DNA of 64,000 nucleotides from Fulvivirga sediminis (GCF_016757215.1 NZ_JAESIY010000009.1:1-64000), one strand, 5' to 3'. Shown: positions 35,588-45,616, numbered from the stretch's first letter. The notes: generated by a model not told the origin, from the letters alone. A program made the numbers and translations.

Positions 35588-36187
35588 ATGCAAGATGCTC
35601 TCAACTATTTATATAATATTGATCCATACGAAGGAGCTGGTTTAATATTCGGACTACTCGCCGTAATATTTCTAGTTAAAGAGAATATTTGGACCTGGCC
35701 CTGTGGCATTCTATACGTAGCAGTCTCTTTTGTCATTTTCTGGGAGCAAAAATTGTATATGGACTTCGGCCTGAATATATTCTATCTTGTGCTCAATATC
35801 TATGGCTGGTGGTATTGGATACACGGTAAAAAGGAAGGCGAAAAAGAAGTACCCATCACCCACAGTTCAACCTCAACCATGATATATACCAGCATTGCCT
35901 GTGCTATAGGTATAATTATTTGCGGATATCTCCTCACTAAATATACTGATGCCAGCTTACCCTATTGGGATAGCACCACTACCATTCTGAGTTTGGCTGG
36001 TATGTGGCTTACTACTATAAAAAGAATAGATAACTGGTATTATTGGTTCGTGGTAGATGTACTATGTACAGCCATCTATTTTTATAAAGGCATTCAACTG
36101 TATGCATTATTGTATTGCATATACATAGGCCTGGCCATTTCCGGTTATTTGGCTTGGAAAAAAAGCATGGAGGCACAAAGCGTATGA
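35588..36187 (+). CDS. pnuC: PnuC-type nicotinamide riboside transporter
   Basis: Inner-membrane facilitator for an NAD precursor, about 199 residues with seven predicted helices. The signature WTWPCGILYVAVSF near 38 and NIYGWWYWIHGKKEG near 80 define the family (WxWP...NxxGWxxW). The frame opens at 35546, but I place the start at the ATG at 35588, giving MQDALNYLYNIDPYE; the 14 extra codons upstream are basic and unlike the family. The last bases overlap the NadR-like kinase gene by 4 (ATGA), and that partner points to nicotinamide riboside rather than thiamine as substrate. Confidence 0.92.
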   Translation: MQDALNYLYNIDPYEGAGLIFGLLAVIFLVKENIWTWPCGILYVAVSFVIFWEQKLYMDFGLNIFYLVLNIYGWWYWIHGKKEGEKEVPITHSSTSTMIYTSIACAIGIIICGYLLTKYTDASLPYWDSTTTILSLAGMWLTTIKRIDNWYYWFVVDVLCTAIYFYKGIQLYALLYCIYIGLAISGYLAWKKSMEAQSV

Positions 36188-36696
36188 AAAAAGTAGTAAT
36201 TACTGGGCCTGAATCAACAGGGAAAAGTACGCTCTCTTCGCTTTTAGCGAAACAATACCAGACCGTATGGGTACCGGAATATGCTCGCACGTACATAGAT
36301 AATCTTGATAGGGATTATGAAAAAGATGATCTAATTACTATAGCTCAAGGCCAACTCAATGCTGAAAAAGCCATGGCCCAAAAGGCTCAAAACAATCTAC
36401 TCATTTGTGACACCGAGCTCATAGTAATAAAAATATGGGCTGAACATAAATACGGTGTTTGTCCTCATGAAATTATTAAAGGCATTAAAGAAAACCGATA
36501 TGATCTCTATTTGCTCACCTATATTGACATTCCGTGGGAAGATGACCCTCAACGGGAAAACCCTCACTTAAGACAATATTTTTACGACCTTTTCAAAAAG
36601 GAATTAGAATATTTTGAATTGCCCTATGTAGAAATTAATGGCGGTGCAGATGAACGCCTGGCTAAAGCTAGCCAGGCTATTAATAGTATTTTGTGA
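36184..36696 (+). CDS. NadR-type nicotinamide riboside kinase
   Basis: P-loop kinase that would trap imported nicotinamide riboside as NMN using ATP. A frame is open from 36115, but the true start is the ATG at 36184, overlapping the pnuC stop by 4 bases and giving MKKVVITGPESTGKST with Walker A at residues 8-15. EYARTYIDNL near 38, CDTELIVIKIWAE near 79 and DIPWEDDPQRENP near 119 match the kinase domain of NadR. At 170 residues it lacks the N-terminal NMN adenylyltransferase and repressor domains of enteric NadR. With PnuC it forms a complete uptake-and-trap pair. Confidence 0.92.
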   Translation: MKKVVITGPESTGKSTLSSLLAKQYQTVWVPEYARTYIDNLDRDYEKDDLITIAQGQLNAEKAMAQKAQNNLLICDTELIVIKIWAEHKYGVCPHEIIKGIKENRYDLYLLTYIDIPWEDDPQRENPHLRQYFYDLFKKELEYFELPYVEINGGADERLAKASQAINSIL

Positions 36697-37350
36697 TTAT
36701 GATATAATTACATTATCAGGCTTTGTCTCCTTTTCAGCAGAATCATCTTCTGTAATGGTGGTGGTATTTTGTTTATTCTTCAAAAATCTCTTTTGAAACA
36801 ACAGAATACAGACTACTCCAATAAATATTGAAGAATCGGCTATATTAAACACCGGACTAAAGAAAAGGAAATAATTACCTCCCACCCCAGGCATCCAATC
36901 TGGATAGTATCCGTCAAAGAGTGGGAAAAATAACATATCTATTACTTGACCATGGAACCAAGGAGTAGGAGAACCAATAGGAGCATTATTCAAAAATACT
37001 CCATAAAATGTACTGTCAATAACATTACCCACAGCACCGCCCAGGATAAGCCCCATGCACCATAGAAGTCCTGTTTTAGCTCCCTTCTTATACAAATAGT
37101 AAATATAGTAACCTATACCTACCATGGCCCCCAGCCTAAATAAGGTTAATAGCAATTTTCCGTAATAATGACTAGACTTAAGACCGAAAGCCATACCCGG
37201 ATTAAGAAGATAATGGAGTTTGAACCAGTCTCCAATAACATTAATTTCACCTGCTGTACCCATTTCCATATTAAAATGGACAAGTAATTTCACTGTTTGA
37301 TCTAGAGCTATTACTCCTAAAGCTAACAGGTAATATTTGTACAACTTCAT
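36697..37350 (-). CDS. lspA: Lipoprotein signal peptidase (signal peptidase II)
   Basis: Integral membrane aspartyl protease that cleaves diacylated prolipoproteins. The two catalytic Asp are in GGAVGNVIDSTFYG (about 104-117) and FNIADSSIFIG (about 168-178). N-terminal DQTVKLLVHF and YLLNPGMAFGL are also family segments. Four helices are evident. Length of 217 residues is longer than E. coli LspA (164) because of a loop between the catalytic Asp (PWFHGQVIDMLFFPLF and onward), common in Bacteroidota, and a hydrophilic tail. The ATG overlaps the ileS stop by one base; the ileS-lspA order is conserved in many bacteria. Confidence 0.96.
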   Translation of the reverse strand: MKLYKYYLLALGVIALDQTVKLLVHFNMEMGTAGEINVIGDWFKLHYLLNPGMAFGLKSSHYYGKLLLTLFRLGAMVGIGYYIYYLYKKGAKTGLLWCMGLILGGAVGNVIDSTFYGVFLNNAPIGSPTPWFHGQVIDMLFFPLFDGYYPDWMPGVGGNYFLFFSPVFNIADSSIFIGVVCILLFQKRFLKNKQNTTTITEDDSAEKETKPDNVIIS

Positions 37351-40300
37351 TATGCTTCTATTTTTACCTTAAGTTTATGCTCATCCATTTCTAGTTCACT
37401 ACCATCACTCAGGCTTTCTATAATATCTAAAGACAAGGCCTGTGTTTCATTACAGATATACTCTCTGTTAGCCTCTAAAGCCGCATTCACTAAATCAGTA
37501 TTTTTCTCAATATTGATTTTTATTTTATCCTGCACCTCAAGGCCCATATCCTTCCTCAGATTCTGAACCCTATTTACTAAATCTCTAGCAATACCTTCCT
37601 TCTTCAATTCATCAGAAATAGTAATATCAAGGGCTACAGTAAGTCTACCTTCACTAGCTACTGACCAACCAGGGATATCCTGATACGTGATTTCAACATC
37701 TTCAAGAGTTAAGGCTATTTCTTCTCCTTCCACGTCTATCACCTTATTATTATCAGATTCTAGCGCGACAATATCTTCTGGTTTGAATTGATTGATCTGA
37801 GCTGCTATGGCTTTCATTTTCTTACCATGCTCCTTACCCAGCTTGCTAAAATTAGGCTTCACTCTTTTCACCAATACACCAGACTCATCATCTACAAATT
37901 CGATGGCTTTTATATTTACCTCAGAAAGAATAAGCTCCTCTACTGCTGACACTTGTCTCTTAAAAGTATCATTTATTACAGGAAGTAATATTTTTGATAA
38001 AGGCTGACGCACTTTTATCTTATGTTTCTTTCTTAAAGAGTGTACCAATGAAGATACATTCTGCGCCAAATCCATTCTTTGCTCAAGATCAATATCTATG
38101 ATGCTATCATCAGCAACAGGAAAATCAGTAAGGTGTACCGATTCTGCCACATCTAAACCAGTTACAGCATTTAGATCCTGATACAATTGCTCCATATAAA
38201 AAGGAGCTACAGGAGATCCTAGCTTAGCAATAGTAAGCAGGCAAGTGTATAAAGTCTGATAAGCGGCCTTTTTATCGGCATTAAATTCACCCCTCCAGAA
38301 ACGTTTCCTATTGAGCCTTACATACCAGTTACTCAAGTCATCTATCGTGAAATCTTGAATTAGTCTGGCTGCTCTGGTAGGTTCATACTCATTATAAGCT
38401 TCATCTACTTTCTTAATTAAACTGTTTAGTTTAGACAAAACCCACCTGTCACTCTCAGTTCTATCAGAGGCATTTACTTCTCCATCTTTGAAGTCAAAAC
38501 CATCAAGGTTAGCATATAAAGCAAAGAAAGAGTAAGTGTTTTGCAACGTGCCAAAGAACCTTCTTTGCACCTCCACTACGCCATCTATATTGAATTTCAG
38601 GTTATCCCAAGGATTTGCATTAGAGATCATGTACCAACGGGTAGCATCAGGACCATGCTCTGCCAATGTTTTAAATGGATCTACAGCGTTGCCTAATCTC
38701 TTAGACATCTTGTTGCCATTTTTATCTAAAACAAGTCCATTAGCTATTACATTTTTGAAAGCCACTTTTCCATACAGCATCACCGCAATAGCATGAAGTG
38801 TAAAGAACCAACCTCTGGTCTGGTCTACTCCTTCAGCTATGAAATCAGCCGGATAATTAGCATCAAATATTTCTTTATTCTCAAAAGGATAGTGCCACTG
38901 CGCATAAGGCATAGCTCCAGAATCAAACCACACATCTATAAGATCAGGCTCACGGAACATTTTCTGACCACTATCACTCACTAAAATGATATCATCTACA
39001 TACGGTCTGTGCAAATCAAGATCATCACCGATATTCTCAGTCATAAAACCTGCTGCCACAGACTTTTCTACCTCAGCTTTCAACTCCTCTATCGTACCGA
39101 TGCATTTCTCTTCGCTACGATCATCAGATACCCAAATAGGAAGTGGAGTACCCCAGAAGCGTGACCTTGATAAGTTCCAATCCACCAAATTTTCCAACCA
39201 GTTACCAAACCTTCCTGATCCGGTAGAAGCTGGCTTCCAGTTGATGGTTTTATTTAGCTCCACCAGCTTGTCTTTCATGGCCGTTGTTTTTATGAACCAT
39301 GAATCTAGCGGATAGTAAAGCACGGGTTTATCCGTTCTCCAACAGTGAGGGTAAGAGTGCTCGTATTTTACTACGTTGAAAGCCTTATTTTCTTCTTTTA
39401 GCTTAATGCCTATAAGTACATCCAAAGATTTCTCAGGAGCTTCACCATCGGCATAGTATTCATTTTTCACATACATGCCAGCAAATTCTCCCATCTCTTT
39501 CACATAGCGACCTTGTCGGTCTACTATCGGCCCGAGATTCCCTTCTTCATCTTTAACCAAAATAGCTCCTATACCGGCTTGTTTGGCCACTCTCTGGTCA
39601 TCAGCACCAAAGGTAGGTGAGATGTGTACTATACCAGTACCATCAGCAGTGGTAACATAATCACCAGGTATAACTTTAAAGGCCGGACCATCAGGCTCTA
39701 CATATGGCAGTAACTGCTCATATTCCTGTCCCACAAGGTCTTTCCCTTTATATTCGGCTACTATTTCATAAGGGATAAGTTTATCCCCTGCATTATAATC
39801 TTCTAATTTAAGGTCAGCTGCTTTGTTGTTAAAGTAAGCTGCTACACGATCTTTAGCCAAGATTACATAAGCTTCATCAAAAGTGTAAGGGTTAAAAGTT
39901 TTCACCTTTACATAATTGATATTCTCCCCTACTGCCAAAGCCGTATTAGCCGGTAGCGTCCAGGGAGTGGTAGTCCAAGCGAGGAGGTAAGTATTTTCTT
40001 CTCCTTTAATTTTAAACTGGGCGGTAACGGTAGTATCCTTTACATCTCTATAAGTACCAGGTTGGTTGAGCTCATGCGAGCTAAGGCCTGTACCTGCGGC
40101 AGGAGAAAACGGCTGTATGGTATACCCTTTATACAACAAGCCTTTGTCATATAACTGCTTCAGCAAATACCATAAAGTTTCCATGTAATCCTTGTTAAAA
40201 GTAACATAAGGATCATCAAGGTCTACCCAGTAGCCCATTTTACGAGTAAGGTCATCCCACTCGTTTTTAAAGCGCATTACTGTTTCACGGCATTTTTGAT

Positions 40301-40649
40301 TGTACTCTTCTACTGATATCTTTTTACCAATATCCTCTTTAGTGATGCCTAGCTCTTTCTCTACCTGAAGTTCTACAGGAAGACCGTGAGTATCCCACCC
40401 GCCTTTTCTTTTTACCTGAAAACCCTTCAAAGTTTTATAGCGACAAAATATATCTTTTACCGCTCTGGCCATCACATGGTGAATACCAGGAGTACCATTA
40501 GCTGATGGAGGTCCTTCGTAGAAAGTGAAGGTTTCATTTCCTTCTCTGCTATCTACAGACTTTTCAAAAATTTTATTATCCTGCCAATACTTGAGGATGT
40601 TATCAGCTACTTCGGCATAATTGAGCCCTTTATACTCTTTATACTTCAC
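37350..40649 (-). CDS. ileS: Isoleucyl-tRNA synthetase
   Basis: Class I synthetase, 1099 residues. The start is GTG at 40649, backed by an upstream AAGGAG. The ATP-binding HIGH-type motif reads GPPSANGTPGIHHVMAR near 47-63 and the KMSKR loop reads KNGNKMSKRLGN near 650. WTTTPWTLPANTALAVG near 226 is in the CP1 editing domain. The anticodon-binding domain and a long C-terminal domain with LVNRVQNLRKDMGLEV near 1028 follow. Length and motifs resemble the larger, eukaryote-like (type 2) class rather than the roughly 940-residue bacterial type, which is known to differ in mupirocin sensitivity. It is cotranscribed with lspA. Confidence 0.97.
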   Translation of the reverse strand: MKYKEYKGLNYAEVADNILKYWQDNKIFEKSVDSREGNETFTFYEGPPSANGTPGIHHVMARAVKDIFCRYKTLKGFQVKRKGGWDTHGLPVELQVEKELGITKEDIGKKISVEEYNQKCRETVMRFKNEWDDLTRKMGYWVDLDDPYVTFNKDYMETLWYLLKQLYDKGLLYKGYTIQPFSPAAGTGLSSHELNQPGTYRDVKDTTVTAQFKIKGEENTYLLAWTTTPWTLPANTALAVGENINYVKVKTFNPYTFDEAYVILAKDRVAAYFNNKAADLKLEDYNAGDKLIPYEIVAEYKGKDLVGQEYEQLLPYVEPDGPAFKVIPGDYVTTADGTGIVHISPTFGADDQRVAKQAGIGAILVKDEEGNLGPIVDRQGRYVKEMGEFAGMYVKNEYYADGEAPEKSLDVLIGIKLKEENKAFNVVKYEHSYPHCWRTDKPVLYYPLDSWFIKTTAMKDKLVELNKTINWKPASTGSGRFGNWLENLVDWNLSRSRFWGTPLPIWVSDDRSEEKCIGTIEELKAEVEKSVAAGFMTENIGDDLDLHRPYVDDIILVSDSGQKMFREPDLIDVWFDSGAMPYAQWHYPFENKEIFDANYPADFIAEGVDQTRGWFFTLHAIAVMLYGKVAFKNVIANGLVLDKNGNKMSKRLGNAVDPFKTLAEHGPDATRWYMISNANPWDNLKFNIDGVVEVQRRFFGTLQNTYSFFALYANLDGFDFKDGEVNASDRTESDRWVLSKLNSLIKKVDEAYNEYEPTRAARLIQDFTIDDLSNWYVRLNRKRFWRGEFNADKKAAYQTLYTCLLTIAKLGSPVAPFYMEQLYQDLNAVTGLDVAESVHLTDFPVADDSIIDIDLEQRMDLAQNVSSLVHSLRKKHKIKVRQPLSKILLPVINDTFKRQVSAVEELILSEVNIKAIEFVDDESGVLVKRVKPNFSKLGKEHGKKMKAIAAQINQFKPEDIVALESDNNKVIDVEGEEIALTLEDVEITYQDIPGWSVASEGRLTVALDITISDELKKEGIARDLVNRVQNLRKDMGLEVQDKIKINIEKNTDLVNAALEANREYICNETQALSLDIIESLSDGSELEMDEHKLKVKIEA

Positions 40650-40654
40650 CGTTG

Positions 40655-40660
40655 CTCCTT
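40655..40660 (-). promoter_or_regulatory. Shine-Dalgarno site setting the ileS GTG start
   Basis: On the minus strand AAGGAG lies 5 bases before the GTG. Strong Shine-Dalgarno sites are uncommon in Bacteroidota, and this one supports the non-ATG start. Confidence 0.55.
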
Positions 40661-40671
40661 TAGTTTAAAAT

Positions 40672-43104
40672 TTACGAGTTAATTTCTTTTGATGAGTTAT
40701 TGTTATTCTCTTCTACCTTAATGAGGTCGAGATCTATTTCCTCGTCTTCATCTTCCTGATAGAAGCCATCATCATACTGTTCTATTAGTGGATGCGCATC
40801 TTTATTTCTCTTACCATCATCAAAGGTCATGAGTAAAGACGGCAATAATATTAAATTGGTAAACATGGCTATTAACAGAGTTACTGAAGTAAGAATACCC
40901 AATGCCACTGTTCCTCCAAAATCTGACCAGGCAAATATCACAAAACCTGCAAACAGAATAATAGAGGTATACATCATACTAGCTCCTGTTTCTCTCAGGC
41001 TTTTACTTACTGCCATAGGCACAAAAAACCTATTAGCGAAAAGTTCCTGCCTATACTTGGCCAAAAAGTGAATGGAGTCATCTACTGAAATACCAAATAC
41101 AATACTAAAGATAAGCGCTGTACTCGGCTTCAGAGGAATACCTGCATAGCCCATAATTCCTGCTGTAATAATCAGAGGTATAAGGTTAGGCAGTAATGAA
41201 ATGACTATCATTCTAAAGTTTACAAACAGTATAGCCATAATAATAGCAATAATCACAAATGCTAAAATAAGGCTGGTTCTGAGATTATGAATAAGGAAGT
41301 TATTCCCTTTAATAAACAGAGGAGTAGTTCCTGTAATATCTAATGTTATGTCAGACCCAGTAAAAACAGAATCAATCTCAGGCTCAATAACATTAGAGAT
41401 GAGTGAATCCATTTTGTGAGAACCAATATCTGCTACCTGCAATGATATTCGCATTTTTTGCAGTGTAGAATCTACAAAAGAATTAAACAAGCCGCTGGTA
41501 TCATCCTGCCCTTTCATATAGCGTAAGATATAATTCCTTTCTCTTCTATCTGGTAGGCTGTACCTAGCAGGGTTATTATTATAATAAGCCTGTTTAGCTG
41601 CTTTCACAAAACTCACTAATGATACTGGCTCAGAAATATCTTTGTTAGAAGCTAAAAATTTTTCAAATCGCTCTATCTTTCTAAGATTACCAACATCGAT
41701 AACCCCTCTTCTTTTATGGGTATCTACTACTATTTCCAGCGGCATTACCCCACTAAAATTATTTTCAAAAAAGGCCAAATCTCTGATTACTTCGCTATGC
41801 TCTGGCAAGTCATCTACCATATAAGAAACTGCTCTGATCTTTAAAGTACCATATACAGAAACTATAATGAGAATAATGGTAGCGCCATAAATATAACTTC
41901 TATGCCTATGAATGAGCAAGTCCATCAGCGTTAACACCTTGTCTATTCCTTTAAACTTAAGATGTTTCAGCTGCTTATTTTTAGGAGGTGGTAGCCAGCT
42001 AAACACGGCCGGAATAAGTATGATACTTACTATAAATGTGGCCATAATATTGATCCCTGCTACTATACCAAACTCTTTAAGAATAACGATATCGGTAGTA
42101 GCTAATACTAAAAATCCAATAGCCGTTGTAAAATTGGTAATCAGTGTAACCAAACCAATTTTTCTGACGACTGTACTTACTGCCTTGAATTTATTGCCAT
42201 GCTTTTCAAATTCCTGATGATACTTATTAATAAGGTAGACACAGTTGGGTATACCTATTACGACAATCACGGGAGGAATTAGTCCGGTAAGTAATGTGAT
42301 CTTATATCCAAATAAGCCCAAGGTACCTAATACCCATACTACTATAATGGCTATAATGGTCATAGGGAAAACTACGGCATCCCAGGTTCTGAAAAATAAG
42401 AATAAAATAAATGCGGTAACTGCAATAGACAAATAAAGGAATAGCTTCATTTCTCTACTTACTTTTCCTGCTACTACAGAGCGAACAAAAGGAAGACCAG
42501 CATAGTGTAATTGTATGTGAGTATCTTCTTCAAACTTACTTCCTACATCTATAATCTCCTGAGTTAAGCCTTGCCTTTTAGAAGAGTTTAGTACTTCCTT
42601 CTTTATAGAAATAAGCATTAGAGTAGCACCATTGGTCTTATTTACCAAGCGCCCACTATAAAATTTCTGATCCATAGCCTGCTGAAATAGGCTATCAAAC
42701 TCAACACGAGTTTTAGGAGCACTTTTAAAAATGTACTCCAAATCGAACTTCTTTCCTACAGTATCTTTTTCCAGACGCTGAATCAGCGGAAGAGAAATCA
42801 CATTATTAACCCCTTCAAATTTACTTATATCCAAACATAGCTCTCTGAATTTTTCAAAGTTCTCAGGTTCATAAATAGAGCTATCTTTAAGGCCAACAGC
42901 CACAAGATTTCCATCTTCTCCAAATTGCTTTTTAAAATTCTGAAAAACCACCATGTCAGGGTCATCAGAAGGTACCGTTTTCGCGAAGTCATAACTCATC
43001 TCAACATCCTTGGCGTGATAGCCCATGAATGCTGTTATAGCTACTAAAACTAATACCAGCCAAAACCGGTATTTAATGATTATATGGGAAAGTTTAGTCC
43101 ACAT
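40672..43104 (-). CDS. RND-superfamily (MMPL-like) exporter
   Basis: Inner-membrane protein of 810 residues with two repeats, each a large periplasmic loop followed by a bundle of five to six helices. The first helix is about 12-30, the first bundle about 220-390 (LFLYLSIAVTAFILFLFF and onward), the middle helix near 405, and the second bundle about 630-770. GISVDDSIHFLAKYRQEL near 680 is the SSD-like signature with paired Asp of proton-driven RND transport. The C-terminus is acidic. This is the standalone COG1033 type, without membrane-fusion or outer-membrane partners nearby, so lipid or hydrophobic substrate export is likelier than tripartite drug efflux. It ends 22 bp before the ileS start codon. 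Confidence 0.9.
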   Translation of the reverse strand: MWTKLSHIIIKYRFWLVLVLVAITAFMGYHAKDVEMSYDFAKTVPSDDPDMVVFQNFKKQFGEDGNLVAVGLKDSSIYEPENFEKFRELCLDISKFEGVNNVISLPLIQRLEKDTVGKKFDLEYIFKSAPKTRVEFDSLFQQAMDQKFYSGRLVNKTNGATLMLISIKKEVLNSSKRQGLTQEIIDVGSKFEEDTHIQLHYAGLPFVRSVVAGKVSREMKLFLYLSIAVTAFILFLFFRTWDAVVFPMTIIAIIVVWVLGTLGLFGYKITLLTGLIPPVIVVIGIPNCVYLINKYHQEFEKHGNKFKAVSTVVRKIGLVTLITNFTTAIGFLVLATTDIVILKEFGIVAGINIMATFIVSIILIPAVFSWLPPPKNKQLKHLKFKGIDKVLTLMDLLIHRHRSYIYGATIILIIVSVYGTLKIRAVSYMVDDLPEHSEVIRDLAFFENNFSGVMPLEIVVDTHKRRGVIDVGNLRKIERFEKFLASNKDISEPVSLVSFVKAAKQAYYNNNPARYSLPDRRERNYILRYMKGQDDTSGLFNSFVDSTLQKMRISLQVADIGSHKMDSLISNVIEPEIDSVFTGSDITLDITGTTPLFIKGNNFLIHNLRTSLILAFVIIAIIMAILFVNFRMIVISLLPNLIPLIITAGIMGYAGIPLKPSTALIFSIVFGISVDDSIHFLAKYRQELFANRFFVPMAVSKSLRETGASMMYTSIILFAGFVIFAWSDFGGTVALGILTSVTLLIAMFTNLILLPSLLMTFDDGKRNKDAHPLIEQYDDGFYQEDEDEEIDLDLIKVEENNNNSSKEINS

Positions 43105-43120
43105 GCTTATTTAAGAGGCA

Positions 43121-43128
43121 CAAAGGTA
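43121..43128 (-). promoter_or_regulatory. Bacteroidota-type -7 element for the MMPL-ileS-lspA transcript
   Basis: Minus-strand TACCTTTG matches TAnnTTTG 17 bases before the exporter ATG. This implies a very short leader. Confidence 0.5.
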
Positions 43129-43254
43129 ATGAATTTGATTTTAAAGTATAATTTTATTCCATTCATGTTGGAAAAACCAAAGAGGTTTGTATATACGCGC
43201 TACAAGCTTAACCCATTTCACCAATTCATGTTTCATTTTATTCAATAAAAATGG

Positions 43255-44592
43255 TTAAGAGTGTGGCAAAGAAATGCCCTTTATTTTTCTATACAATGAA
43301 ATAGCATAAGTATCTGTCATTCCTGAGATAAAATCTATGCAGCTCATCAGCTTTTCATATACTGAGCCACATTCATTTTCCAGATCATTTCTTATTTCAG
43401 GAGGTAACAGACGGTAAGTAGCCTTGGCTTTTTTTGAAGCTTCTTTGCCAAGATCCTGCTCGCAAATCGCCTGTGTAAAAGTTTCCATAAGCCCTGGCAG
43501 TACATCAAAACCAGCGGTTTCTGTTTCCATTACCTTTCTGGATCGGTATATTTTTGATATAGAAATATTAGAAATTTCATTCAAAACTGGTGCAGACAAA
43601 ATAGAATCAGCCAGAGCTACATCAAAATCTCCACTAAGTATTTCGGTCTCATTATCAAGAAACAAACTACGGCACTCTTCTATTAAACAGCCTATCGACA
43701 TAGCTCTTAAAGTACCTATTCGTTCATCAATACTAGAAATAGATTTCAGCTTAGTTCTATTTAATTTATCCTTAAGAATACCAGCAAACAGCTCTACTGT
43801 ATCTTCATAAGATACAAGCCCTAGTCGGCAACCATCTTCAAGGTCTATCAGCTGGTAGCATATATCGTCAGCAGCCTCCACTAAAAAGGTTAGCGGATGA
43901 CGCCCCCAGACCATATCTGCTCTTTTAATCAAGCCTACATTATCGGCAATTATCCCAAATACATCTTTCTCTGATTGAAAAAAGCCATATTTCTTTTGGC
44001 TCCTTCTACTCTTATCCACATCAGGCAATAGTGACTTACGTGGGTATTTGCTGAAAGCAGCGAGTGTAGCACAAGTGAGCTTAAGGCCTTGATATTGCTT
44101 TTTATTTAATATTCTAAACCCCTGAGCATTGCCTTCAAAATGAGTAAGATCCTCCCATTCCCAATCACTAACATGATCCTTGAAAAGCCTGCCTGCAGTA
44201 TGAAATTTAAAAAACTCAGAAATTGCATCTTCACCAGAATGCCCAAATGGAGGATTGCCAATATCATGCGCTAAAGAAGCCGCAGCCACAATGGCCCCAA
44301 AATCATGAAAAGAAAATTTTGATCCAAGCTGCTGGTTTCTTTCAAGTATTGTTTGTCCTACTATTTTCCCTAAAGACCGCCCCACACTACTTACCTCAAG
44401 GCTATGAGTAAGCCTGGTATGTACAAAATCATATTCAGGAAGAGGGTGCACCTGCGTCTTATCCTGCAACCTTCTGAAAGGATGCGAAAAAATGATACGG
44501 TCATAATCCTGCTCAAAAGCACTTCTACTCACAGCATGCTCCTTTGGCTTATCTCCTAGTCTTTGATTAGATAGTAACTGTTCCCAGTTCAT
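43255..44592 (-). CDS. dgt: Deoxyguanosinetriphosphate triphosphohydrolase (dGTPase)
   Basis: HD-domain enzyme of 445 residues cutting dGTP to deoxyguanosine and tripolyphosphate. N-terminal RSAFEQDYDRIIFSHPFRRL near 23 and QVHPLPEYDFVHTRLTHSLE near 47 are family motifs. The metal site is H65 in RLTHSLE and HD in LAHDIGNPPFGHSGED near 113-126. ADDICYQLIDLEDG near 247 provides the last Asp. It controls dNTP pools, and homologues can limit phage replication by nucleotide depletion, but nothing here points beyond housekeeping. It appears to be a single gene. Confidence 0.95.
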   Translation of the reverse strand: MNWEQLLSNQRLGDKPKEHAVSRSAFEQDYDRIIFSHPFRRLQDKTQVHPLPEYDFVHTRLTHSLEVSSVGRSLGKIVGQTILERNQQLGSKFSFHDFGAIVAAASLAHDIGNPPFGHSGEDAISEFFKFHTAGRLFKDHVSDWEWEDLTHFEGNAQGFRILNKKQYQGLKLTCATLAAFSKYPRKSLLPDVDKSRRSQKKYGFFQSEKDVFGIIADNVGLIKRADMVWGRHPLTFLVEAADDICYQLIDLEDGCRLGLVSYEDTVELFAGILKDKLNRTKLKSISSIDERIGTLRAMSIGCLIEECRSLFLDNETEILSGDFDVALADSILSAPVLNEISNISISKIYRSRKVMETETAGFDVLPGLMETFTQAICEQDLGKEASKKAKATYRLLPPEIRNDLENECGSVYEKLMSCIDFISGMTDTYAISLYRKIKGISLPHS

Positions 44593-44694
44593 TGAACTTT
44601 TATTTTTAAAAGCAGCTAAGGTAAGCCAATTTGATTAATGGATAAACTTTAGCCTTATTTTTCACTTTTCAAAGCCTGATTTTATGCCGTTAAC

Positions 44695-44727
44695 AAAAAA
44701 GGGCTGCATCTTTTTTCGACACAACCC
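44695..44727 (-). terminator. Terminator of the ferritin-like gene pair
   Basis: GGGCTGCATC (44701-44710) pairs with GACACAACCC (44718-44727) over 10 positions with G-U wobbles on the minus strand, followed by six T. It lies downstream of the second ferritin-like gene. Confidence 0.7.
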
Positions 44728-44752
44728 CATGATTAAGGACATTATTTTTATT

Positions 44753-45574
44753 TCAAGTGACTATAAAAAGATTGGCAATATTGTTAGCTTCAGTACCGGT
44801 AAGAGGTTCATCATAAGCTTCTGTACCAGCGTCAGCACCAAAGTCAGTAGCAGTATTGAATCCTGCTTGCATGATAGCATCTTCGCCATTATATACTGGC
44901 TGCGCAGCCTCCGGAATGCCGTCTCCTCTGTTATCTTGCACTATCCAGCCTTTTAAACCTCTGATTCTTCTCACTTCAGAAGCATGCCTAGCTTCCACCG
45001 AATGTATTTGCAATGCCGCTTTTAGCAAGTCAGGCGCATCCATCAGGTTTGCAGCCTGCCCTTTGTAAGCACGTACTCCGGTATCTTCAAATGCTTGAGC
45101 CAATGCCAAAAACTGTGCATATGAAACAGCTTCACTTATATTAGGATCATCATTAAAAGGGTCAAACTCCCCTCCTGCCGTAAAATCAAAGGCAGGTTTA
45201 TCTATAGAGTTTTCTCCTAAACCTGCTTTTAAAAAAGTCACATGTGCTGATTCATGTTTGGAAATTTGCATAAAGACTTTTTCTTCTCTTCCGCCTGTAG
45301 GTATAACCCCAGAGTCTAGCCCCATCTGGTAGTATTCTGCCTCCAGATACTCTAAAGTTAAAGCTAGCTGTAACGCTTCTGTAGGAGTTTCCATGGTTCT
45401 TGCATGCGATTTTGAAGAGGCTATGGCTACCGCACCAAACGGCGCTGCAGCCATGGCTATACCTTTACCTATATTGGCCAAATGTGCAAACGCCTGATTC
45501 CTTGACATAGCACCTTCAGGCATGTTATTTAAATTAGCACTTGTGAAATGCTGTAGTAATTTTATAATATTCAT
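44753..45574 (-). CDS. Ferritin-like domain protein (second of a pair)
   Basis: Protein of 273 residues with a ferritin-like four-helix bundle over about 60-215. The likely di-metal ligands appear in order: Glu in LEYLEAEYYQ, Glu/His in KHESAHVTFL, Glu in QAFEDTGVRAY and Glu/His in HSVEARHASEVRR. The first 60 residues are hydrophobic in part (IGKGIAMAAAPFGAVAI) and end SHARTME, suggesting an export signal of unusual form. The family (ferritin_2-type) is widespread in secreted bacterial proteins, and some members are desiccation- or stress-induced; activity is not known. It follows its paralogue by 42 bp and ends at a terminator. Confidence 0.88.
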   Translation of the reverse strand: MNIIKLLQHFTSANLNNMPEGAMSRNQAFAHLANIGKGIAMAAAPFGAVAIASSKSHARTMETPTEALQLALTLEYLEAEYYQMGLDSGVIPTGGREEKVFMQISKHESAHVTFLKAGLGENSIDKPAFDFTAGGEFDPFNDDPNISEAVSYAQFLALAQAFEDTGVRAYKGQAANLMDAPDLLKAALQIHSVEARHASEVRRIRGLKGWIVQDNRGDGIPEAAQPVYNGEDAIMQAGFNTATDFGADAGTEAYDEPLTGTEANNIANLFIVT

Positions 45575-45616
45575 AATGATTGAAGTTAAATTTAGAAAAA
45601 TACAATACAGGAAGCT

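Noticed and set aside
43255-44592. dGTPase as part of a defence island
   Set aside because: Dgt homologues can act in defence, but here the gene stands alone among housekeeping genes with standard motifs.
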